This document shows positions 6,496 through 11,444 of a stretch of 11,444 nt of DNA, piece after piece (the stretch's first letter is position 1; each line of letters opens with the position of its first letter). Source of the DNA: Pseudomonadota bacterium. Its GTDB lineage: Bacteria; Pseudomonadota; Gammaproteobacteria; Xanthomonadales; Xanthomonadaceae. The translations under genes were made by a program, and so were the position numbers. The notes beneath the pieces were generated by a model. The model had not been told where the DNA came from. It made no database searches and worked only from the letters and a program-made list of their open reading frames with translations. The stretch lies in the NCBI GenBank assembly GCA_023423235.1, contig JAFAFY010000363.1:1-11444 (forward strand), in the 5' to 3' direction.

Positions 6496-8322
6496 ATGGC
6501 CGACCTGAAAGAAGCGCGCGTTCCCGACATTGGCGGGTATGACGATGTCCCGGTGATCGAGGTGCTGGTTGCGGTCGGCGACACCGTCGCGGTCGACCAG
6601 GGCCTGGTCACGCTGGAATCGGACAAGGCGACGATGGAAGTGCCCTCGTCGGTGGCCGGCGTGGTGAAGGCACTGAAGGTCAAGGTCGGCGATACGCTGT
6701 CGGAAGGCGGCGTCGTCGCGATCATCGAGACCCAGGATGCCGCGGCCGATGCACCTCCCCCGCAAGCGGGGAAGGTCGACGCGCGCAGCGCGTCGGGTGG
6801 GGGCGAGGCGCAGGAGAAAGGCGGTACAGCACCCGCCCCGTCCGCCGCCGCGAGCCGGACTGCGCGCGACGAGGCGCCCAAGGCGCCAGCCAAGGCCGAT
6901 GCCCCGGCGAAGCCCCAGGCCGGCGGCGTGCAGGAGGCACGGGTGCCCGACATCGGCGGCTACGACGACGTGCCGGTGATCGAAGTGCTGGTCGCGGTCG
7001 GCGACCGGGTCGAGAAGGACCAGGGCCTGGTCACGCTGGAATCGGACAAGGCGACGATGGAAGTGCCGTCGTCGGTCGCGGGCGTGGTCAAGGCACTCAA
7101 GGTCAAGGTTGGCGACACCCTGTCGGAAGGCAGCGTGGTCGCGCTGATCGAGGGCGAGGGTGCCGCGGCCGATGCGCAGCCGCCGCGCGCCGAGCCTGAA
7201 GCCTCCGGCAACGAGCGGCCGGCATCGGAAACCGGCACCCAGGTCGAGCCGGTGGAAGTCCCCAGGGCCGCCGACAACATCGCCCAGGCCTCGATCGACA
7301 ACCAGGCCAACGGCGGCAACGCGGCCGGCAGCGGCCAGCCGCCGGTGCGCTTCGATGCCGACGCCATCCTGCCCGACAAGGTGCCCTACGCCAGCCCCGC
7401 GGTGCGCCTGTTCGCGCGCGAACTCGGCGTGGACCTGGCCCAGGTCAAGGGCAGCGCCCGCGCCGGGCGCATCGTGCGCGAGGACGTGCAGTCCTTCGTC
7501 AAGGGCGTGCTGGCCGGTGGTGGCGCCAAGGCCGCCGCTGCAGGCGTGCCGGTGGCGGCCGGTGGCGGCCTGAACCTGCTGCCGTGGCCGAAGGTCGACT
7601 TCGCCAAGTTCGGCGAGATCGAGACCCAGGCGCTGGGCCGCATCCAGAAGATCTCGGCGGCGAACCTCGCCCGCAACTGGGCGATGATCCCGCACGTCAC
7701 CCAGCACGACGATGCCGACATCACCGACCTCGAAGCGCTGCGCGTGCAGCTCAACAAGGAAAACGAGCGCGGTGCCGACAAGGGCGGCGGCGTCAAGCTG
7801 ACCATGCTCGCCTTCCTGATCAAGGCCTCGGTCGCGGTGCTCAAGCAGTATCCGCGCTTCAACAGCTCGCTCGACGCCGCCGGCGAGACGCTGACGCTGA
7901 AGAAGTACTTCCACATCGGCTTTGCCGCCGATACCCCGAACGGCCTGGTCGTGCCGGTGATCCGCGACGCCGACAAGAAGGGCGTGCTGGAAATCTCCCA
8001 GGAGATGTCGGCGCTGGCGAAGAAGGCGCGCGAGGGCAAGCTCGGCCCGGCCGACATGCAGGGCGGCTGTTTCTCGATCAGCTCGCTGGGCGGCATCGGC
8101 GGCACCAGCTTCACCCCGATCGTCAATGCACCGGAAGTCGCGATCCTCGGCGTGTCGAAGTCGGCGATCAAGCCGGTGTGGGATGGCAAGGCGTTCCAGC
8201 CGCGCCTGATCCTGCCGCTGTCGCTGTCCTACGACCACCGCGTCATCGACGGCGCCGCCGCCGCGCGCTTCACCGCGACGCTCGCGCAGTTGCTCGGCGA
8301 CATGCGCCGGGTGCTGCTGTAG
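6496..8322 (+). CDS. aceF: Pyruvate dehydrogenase E2, dihydrolipoyllysine acetyltransferase with two lipoyl domains
   Basis: The 608-aa product transfers the acetyl group from lipoate to CoA and forms the core of the pyruvate dehydrogenase complex in the cytosol. Domain order is lipoyl 1 (about 5-79, lipoylated Lys44 in ESDKATME), linker 80-144, lipoyl 2 (about 146-219, Lys185), an Ala/Pro/Gln-rich linker, peripheral subunit-binding domain (296-335, PYASPAVRLFARELGVDL), linker, and catalytic domain (about 362-608). The catalytic signature DHRVIDG is at 580-586, with His581 and Asp585. The start at 6496 has GGAGG at 6486-6490. The first linker contains an in-frame palindromic element (6752-6804). 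It heads an operon with the fused acetyltransferase/hydrolase gene and lpd; the E1 gene is not adjacent. The glycine-type E1 partner (AceE) is inferred from the E2 architecture. Confidence 0.97.
   Translation: MADLKEARVPDIGGYDDVPVIEVLVAVGDTVAVDQGLVTLESDKATMEVPSSVAGVVKALKVKVGDTLSEGGVVAIIETQDAAADAPPPQAGKVDARSASGGGEAQEKGGTAPAPSAAASRTARDEAPKAPAKADAPAKPQAGGVQEARVPDIGGYDDVPVIEVLVAVGDRVEKDQGLVTLESDKATMEVPSSVAGVVKALKVKVGDTLSEGSVVALIEGEGAAADAQPPRAEPEASGNERPASETGTQVEPVEVPRAADNIAQASIDNQANGGNAAGSGQPPVRFDADAILPDKVPYASPAVRLFARELGVDLAQVKGSARAGRIVREDVQSFVKGVLAGGGAKAAAAGVPVAAGGGLNLLPWPKVDFAKFGEIETQALGRIQKISAANLARNWAMIPHVTQHDDADITDLEALRVQLNKENERGADKGGGVKLTMLAFLIKASVAVLKQYPRFNSSLDAAGETLTLKKYFHIGFAADTPNGLVVPVIRDADKKGVLEISQEMSALAKKAREGKLGPADMQGGCFSISSLGGIGGTSFTPIVNAPEVAILGVSKSAIKPVWDGKAFQPRLILPLSLSYDHRVIDGAAAARFTATLAQLLGDMRRVLL
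6514..6726 (+). repeat. Lipoyl domain repeat, copy 1 (aceF)
   Basis: This is the first of three near-identical lipoyl-domain coding segments in the operon. Positions 6595-6644 are identical over 50 nt to 7018-7067 and 10055-10104, covering the lipoylated Lys motif. This copy differs most in its 5' half, where it uses other synonymous codons such as GGCGGGTATGACGATGTC. Confidence 0.85.
6752..6804. repeat. Palindromic REP-like element inside aceF (linker between lipoyl domains)
   Basis: Hairpin 1 pairs 6753-6763 with 6766-6776 (11 positions, one mismatch, centre AA). Hairpin 2 pairs CGACGCGC (6777-6784) with GCGCGTCG (6788-6795) perfectly around GCA, and a G-rich GGTGGGGG tail follows. It is read in frame as APPPQAGKVDARSASGGG and contributes to the linker after lipoyl domain 1. 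The element in lpd at 10221-10324 has the same order, the same frame and a compensated base pair. Confidence 0.75.
6937..7149 (+). repeat. Lipoyl domain repeat, copy 2 (aceF)
   Basis: This is the second lipoyl segment of aceF. It is closer in DNA to the lpd copy than to copy 1 over its first half: GACATCGGCGGCTACGACGA and onward nearly matches lpd, and the shared identical block extends to 53 nt (7015-7067 with 10052-10104). Confidence 0.85.
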
Positions 8323-8339
8323 TCCGCGGCGCGGCGGGC

Positions 8340-9956
8340 ATGGGCGAGACCCCCACGCGCGAACAGGCGCGCCTGACGGTGCGCCCGGCGCAGGTGGCCG
8401 ACATTCCGGCCATCGTCGCGCTGTCGGAACGCGTATACGGCCAGGACAACGGCTATACCGCCGAGATGCTGACCGGGCAGATCGCGCAGTTCCCGCAGGG
8501 CATGTTCGTGGCGGTCTACGAGGACCGCACCGTCGGCTACTGCGCGACGTTCCGGATCGACGAGGCCACCGCGATGGCGCCGCACAGCTGGCTGCAGATT
8601 GCCGGCGGCGGCTACGCCTCGCGGCACCTGTCGACCGGAGACTGGCTCTACGGCATGGAGGTCTGCGTCGACCCGGGCTATCGCGGCCTGCGCATCGGCC
8701 GGCGCCTGTACGAACTGCGCAAGCGGCTGTGCCAGGAGCTAGGCCTGAAGGGCATCGTGTTCGGCGGCCGCCTGCCGGGCTTCGCGCGGCGCGCCAAACG
8801 CTACGGCGGCGACGTGCGCGCCTATGTCGAGGACGTGCGCGCCGGCCGCATCCGCGACCGCGCGCTGAGTTTCCAGCTGCGCAACGGCTTCGAACTGCTC
8901 GGGGTGCTGCCCGGCTACCAGCCCGCCGACCGCGAATCGGGCGGCTATGCCGCGCACCTGGTCTGGCGCAATCCGCGCATCGACCCTGCGGCCAGCACCC
9001 GCGGCACCCGGCGCCCGCTGCCCGATTCGGTGCGCGTGGCCACGGTGCAGTACCAGCAGCGGCGGGTGGCCTCGTTCGACGAATTCGCCACCCAGGTCGA
9101 GTACTTCGTCGACATCGCCGCCGACTACCGCGCCGATTTCGTGGTGTTCCCGGAACTGTTCACCCTGCAGCTGCTGTCGGTGGAGAACCGGCCGCTGTCG
9201 CCGCAAGACTCCATGCTGGCCCTGACCGGCTACACCGAACGCTTCGCCACCCTGCTCAGCGAGCTGGCGGTGCGCCACAACATCAACATCATCGGCGGCT
9301 CGCACCCCACGCGCACCGGTGACGACAACGATCCGCGCGTGCGCAACATCTGCTACGTCGCGTTGCGCGACGGCGCGCTGCATACGCGGGACAAATTGCA
9401 TCCCACGCCCAACGAGCGCACCTGGTGGGGCATCGGCGGCGGCGAAAGCGCGCAGGCGATCATGACCGACTGCGGGCCGATCGGGGTCATGATCTGTTAC
9501 GACAGCGAGTTCCCCGAACTCGGCCGGCACCTCGTCGACCAGGGCGCGATGATCCTGTTCGTGCCGTTCTGCACCGACACCCGCGAGGGCTACCTGCGCG
9601 TGCGCTACTGCTCGCAGGCGCGCGCGGTGGAGAACCAGTGCTACGTGGTGCTGTCGGGCAACGTCGGCAACCTGCCCGGCGTCAACAACTTCGACATCCA
9701 GTACGCGCAGAGCTGCATCCTGACCCCCTGCGATTTCCCGTTCGCGCGCGACGGCATCGCCGCCGACACCACGCCCAATGTCGAGCAGGTGGCCTTCGCC
9801 GACCTGCGCCTCAACGACCTCACCGTGGCCCGCAACGACGGCACGGTGCAGAACCTCAATGATCGCCGCCACGACCTGTATTCGCTGACCTGGGCCCGGC
9901 GCCCGGCGTCGCGCGTGGCGGCGTCCGATCCGACGCAACCCCCGGAGAATCCGTGA
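8340..9956 (+). CDS. Bifunctional GNAT acetyltransferase / nitrilase-superfamily amidohydrolase
   Basis: The 538-aa product fuses an N-terminal GNAT domain (about 11-210) to a C-terminal carbon-nitrogen hydrolase domain (about 231-520). The GNAT part has the acetyl-CoA region VCVDPGYRGLRIGRRLYELR (108-127); Arg118 occupies a spot that is Gly in the generic motif. The hydrolase has a complete nitrilase-fold triad: Glu272 (FPELF), Lys352 (DKLHPTPNE) and Cys386 (MICYDSEFPE). The arrangement matches the class 12 'Rim1-like' nitrilase group, whose substrates are not known; an amide or acylated amine is the generic expectation. There is no signal peptide, so it is cytosolic. The start at 8340 is 17 bases after the aceF stop, with only a weak GGCGGG ribosome site, suggesting dependence on upstream translation. 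Its stop overlaps the lpd start by one base. Confidence 0.9.
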   Translation: MGETPTREQARLTVRPAQVADIPAIVALSERVYGQDNGYTAEMLTGQIAQFPQGMFVAVYEDRTVGYCATFRIDEATAMAPHSWLQIAGGGYASRHLSTGDWLYGMEVCVDPGYRGLRIGRRLYELRKRLCQELGLKGIVFGGRLPGFARRAKRYGGDVRAYVEDVRAGRIRDRALSFQLRNGFELLGVLPGYQPADRESGGYAAHLVWRNPRIDPAASTRGTRRPLPDSVRVATVQYQQRRVASFDEFATQVEYFVDIAADYRADFVVFPELFTLQLLSVENRPLSPQDSMLALTGYTERFATLLSELAVRHNINIIGGSHPTRTGDDNDPRVRNICYVALRDGALHTRDKLHPTPNERTWWGIGGGESAQAIMTDCGPIGVMICYDSEFPELGRHLVDQGAMILFVPFCTDTREGYLRVRYCSQARAVENQCYVVLSGNVGNLPGVNNFDIQYAQSCILTPCDFPFARDGIAADTTPNVEQVAFADLRLNDLTVARNDGTVQNLNDRRHDLYSLTWARRPASRVAASDPTQPPENP

Positions 9957-11444
9957 TGGCCAAGACCCTCGAACTGAAAGTCCCCGACATCGGCGGCTAC
10001 GACGACGTGCCGGTGATCGAGGTGCTGGTCGCGGTCGGCGATACGGTCGCCAAGGACCAGGGCCTGGTCACGCTGGAATCGGACAAGGCGACGATGGAAG
10101 TGCCGGCCTCGGCAGCGGGCGTCATCAGGGAGTTGAAGGTCAAGGTCGGCGACACGCTGTCGGAAGGCGGCGTGGTCGCGGTGATCGAGACCGCCGAAGC
10201 CGGCGATGTCGCGACCGGGGCACCTCTCCCGCCTGCGGGAGAGGTCGATGCGCGCAGCGCATCGGGCCAGGGCAGGGGCGACAGCGCGCCCCCACCCCAG
10301 TCCTCCCCCGCAAGCGGGGGAGGGAGCAAAAGCGGAGCGCCCGGGTCCAATCCGCCGGTGCCGCGTTCGCATCGCGCGCCGGCCGAGCCCGAGCCGGTCA
10401 AGGCTGCGCCCGCTTCGGGCCGCAAGGCCGATGTCGAATGCCGCATCGTCGTGCTCGGTTCCGGCCCCGGCGGCTACACCGCGGCCTTCCGCGCCGCGGA
10501 CCTGGGCCTGGATACCGTCCTGATCGAGCGCTACGCCAGCCTCGGCGGCGTCTGCCTCAATGTCGGCTGCATTCCGTCCAAGGCGCTGCTGCACGCGGCC
10601 GAGGTCATCGACCAGGCGCAGCATGCCAGCGATTACGGCGTCGATTTCGGTGCGCCCACGATCAGCCTCGACAAGCTGCGCGCCTACAAGGACAAGGTGG
10701 TCGGCCAGCTGACCAAGGGCCTGGCCGGCATGGCCAAGCAGCGCAAGGTGCGCGTGGTCACCGGCACCGGCACGTTCCTCTCGCCCAACGAGATCGAAGT
10801 GGTGGGCGACGACGGCAAGGCCACGCTGGTGCGTTTCGAGCAGTGCATCATCGCCGCCGGCTCGCAGGCGCTGAAACTGCCGGGTTTCCCGTGGGACGAC
10901 CCGCGGGTGATGGACTCGACCGATGCGCTGGAACTGGCCGAAGTGCCGAAGCAGCTGCTGGTGGTCGGCGGCGGCATCATCGGCCTGGAGATGGCGACGG
11001 TGTATCACGCGCTCGGATCCCAGGTGACCGTGGTCGAACTGGCCGACCAGCTGATGCCCGGCGCCGACAAGGACCTGGTCAAGCCGTTGGCCGACCGCCT
11101 GAAGAAGCAGGGCGTGTCGGTGCACCTCAAGACCAAGGTGGTCGAGGCCAAGCCGGAGAAAGCCGGTATCGCGGTCGCATTCGACGGCGAGAGCATTCCT
11201 GACACCAAGCGCTACGATCGCGTGCTGGTCGCCGTCGGCCGCACGCCCAACGGCGCGAAGATCGGCGCGGGCAACGCCGGCGTGCGCGTGGGCGAGCGCG
11301 GCTTCATCCAGGTCGATGCGCAGATGCGCACCAACGTGCCGCACATCTTCGCCATCGGCGACCTGGTCGGCCAGCCGATGCTGGCGCACAAGGCCACGCA
11401 CGAGGGCAAGCTGGCGGCGGAAGTCGCGGCCGGCGAAAAGAAGG
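9956..11444 (+). CDS. lpd: Dihydrolipoyl dehydrogenase (E3) with N-terminal lipoyl domain, partial
   Basis: 496 codons are present and the gene runs off the right edge; full relatives are about 600 aa. This flavoenzyme reoxidises the dihydrolipoyl groups of E2 with NAD+. Domain order is lipoyl domain (about 5-79, Lys44 in ESDKATME), a long Ala/Pro/Ser/Gly linker (80-160), FAD-binding motif GSGPGG (168-173), redox-active disulfide Cys200 and Cys205 (GGVCLNVGCIPSK), NAD-binding motif GGGIIG (338-343) and the second FAD motif IFAIGD (464-469). The dimer-interface domain with the catalytic His-Glu pair is outside the window. The ATG overlaps the preceding stop (TGATG) with GGAG at 9944-9947, so translational coupling is likely. 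E3 with a fused lipoyl domain is known from Xanthomonas, Neisseria and Cupriavidus type complexes. The linker carries a REP-like element. Confidence 0.96.
   Translation, partial: MAKTLELKVPDIGGYDDVPVIEVLVAVGDTVAKDQGLVTLESDKATMEVPASAAGVIRELKVKVGDTLSEGGVVAVIETAEAGDVATGAPLPPAGEVDARSASGQGRGDSAPPPQSSPASGGGSKSGAPGSNPPVPRSHRAPAEPEPVKAAPASGRKADVECRIVVLGSGPGGYTAAFRAADLGLDTVLIERYASLGGVCLNVGCIPSKALLHAAEVIDQAQHASDYGVDFGAPTISLDKLRAYKDKVVGQLTKGLAGMAKQRKVRVVTGTGTFLSPNEIEVVGDDGKATLVRFEQCIIAAGSQALKLPGFPWDDPRVMDSTDALELAEVPKQLLVVGGGIIGLEMATVYHALGSQVTVVELADQLMPGADKDLVKPLADRLKKQGVSVHLKTKVVEAKPEKAGIAVAFDGESIPDTKRYDRVLVAVGRTPNGAKIGAGNAGVRVGERGFIQVDAQMRTNVPHIFAIGDLVGQPMLAHKATHEGKLAAEVAAGEKK
9977..10189 (+). repeat. 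Lipoyl domain repeat, copy 3 (lpd)
   Basis: This is the lipoyl segment at the N-terminus of Lpd. The block 10055-10104 is identical to both aceF copies; it then departs (PASAAGVIREL instead of PSSVAGVVKAL) and rejoins at KVKVGDTLSEGGVVA. Confidence 0.85.
10221..10324. repeat. Composite palindromic REP-like element inside lpd (interdomain linker)
   Basis: Three perfect hairpins occur in order. Hairpin 1: ACCTCTCCCGC (10222-10232) with its complement at 10235-10245. Hairpin 2: CGATGCGC (10246-10253) with GCGCATCG (10257-10264) around GCA. Hairpin 3: CCTCCCCCGC (10302-10311) with GCGGGGGAGG (10314-10323) around AA. The stretch is open in the lpd frame and encodes residues 89-123, a low-complexity Pro/Ala/Gly/Ser linker. 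Hairpins 1 and 2 correspond to the aceF element in order, spacing and frame; hairpin 3 is extra. Confidence 0.8.

Noticed and set aside
6181..6542. Open frames in the ompW-aceF control region
   Set aside because: They are Arg/Ala/Gly-rich, have no credible ribosome site and overlap the aceF start in another frame.
6752..6804. Hairpins in aceF and lpd as transcription terminators or attenuators
   Set aside because: They lie mid-gene without T runs, and both genes continue with intact downstream domains.
6241..8238. 665-codon open frame on the minus strand opposite aceF
   Set aside because: It mirrors the repeated lipoyl domains (repeated HFHRRLVRFQRDQAL blocks) and is low complexity; the plus strand is unambiguous E2.
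7584..8339. Extension of the acetyltransferase/nitrilase frame upstream into aceF
   Set aside because: The frame is open by chance through the aceF catalytic domain; the extra residues are Arg-rich shadow sequence and GNAT homology begins after the Met at 8340.
9956..10440. Possible frameshift or pseudogene at the lpd linker
   Set aside because: Codon-by-codon reading shows one uninterrupted frame from the ATG through the lipoyl domain, linker and FAD motif to the window edge.

Overview
The window looks like a chromosomal stretch from a high-GC gammaproteobacterium, most likely in the Xanthomonadaceae/Lysobacteraceae (Xanthomonas, Lysobacter or Luteimonas type). The reasons are strong G/C preference at third codon positions, a YajQ + DUF1415 gene pair, a pyruvate dehydrogenase E2 with two lipoyl domains followed by a lipoamide dehydrogenase that carries its own N-terminal lipoyl domain, and palindromic REP-like elements typical of that group. 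The genus is inferred; no rRNA or other marker is present. I see no phage, transposase, CRISPR, tRNA or rRNA gene.

Layout: positions 1-22 may be the last codons of a gene entering from the left. Positions 23-274 are intergenic, with a decayed REP-like palindrome. A minus-strand pair follows: yajQ (838-1320), then a DUF1415 gene (275-829) 8 bases downstream. Divergent from it are a YahK-type zinc alcohol dehydrogenase (1455-2498), an EamA/DMT transporter (2672-3652) preceded by a strong hairpin and a degenerate 16-bp tandem repeat, a small five-helix membrane protein (3798-4337), and an unrecognised exported protein (4493-5293). An OmpW-family outer membrane protein is encoded convergently on the minus strand (5378-6031), with a textbook UUCG-loop terminator between it and the exported protein.

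Positions 6032-6495 are a 464-base divergent control region with a 13-bp hairpin on the ompW side, a perfect 17-bp palindrome, and a plausible sigma70-type promoter next to the pyruvate dehydrogenase genes. The right side is a tight plus-strand operon: aceF (E2, 6496-8322), a fused GNAT acetyltransferase/nitrilase-family amidohydrolase (8340-9956), and lpd (E3, 9956 to beyond the right edge). AceF and Lpd are the acetyl-transfer and reoxidation arms of pyruvate dehydrogenase; the E1 gene (aceE) is not next to them here.

The most unusual signal is a palindromic repeat element lying inside the coding sequence of both aceF and lpd, at the same place (right after the first lipoyl domain) and in the same reading frame, with a compensatory base-pair change between copies. 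The element therefore forms part of a flexible protein linker. The three lipoyl domains also share a 50-nt stretch of identical DNA. Much of the rest is ordinary core genome.
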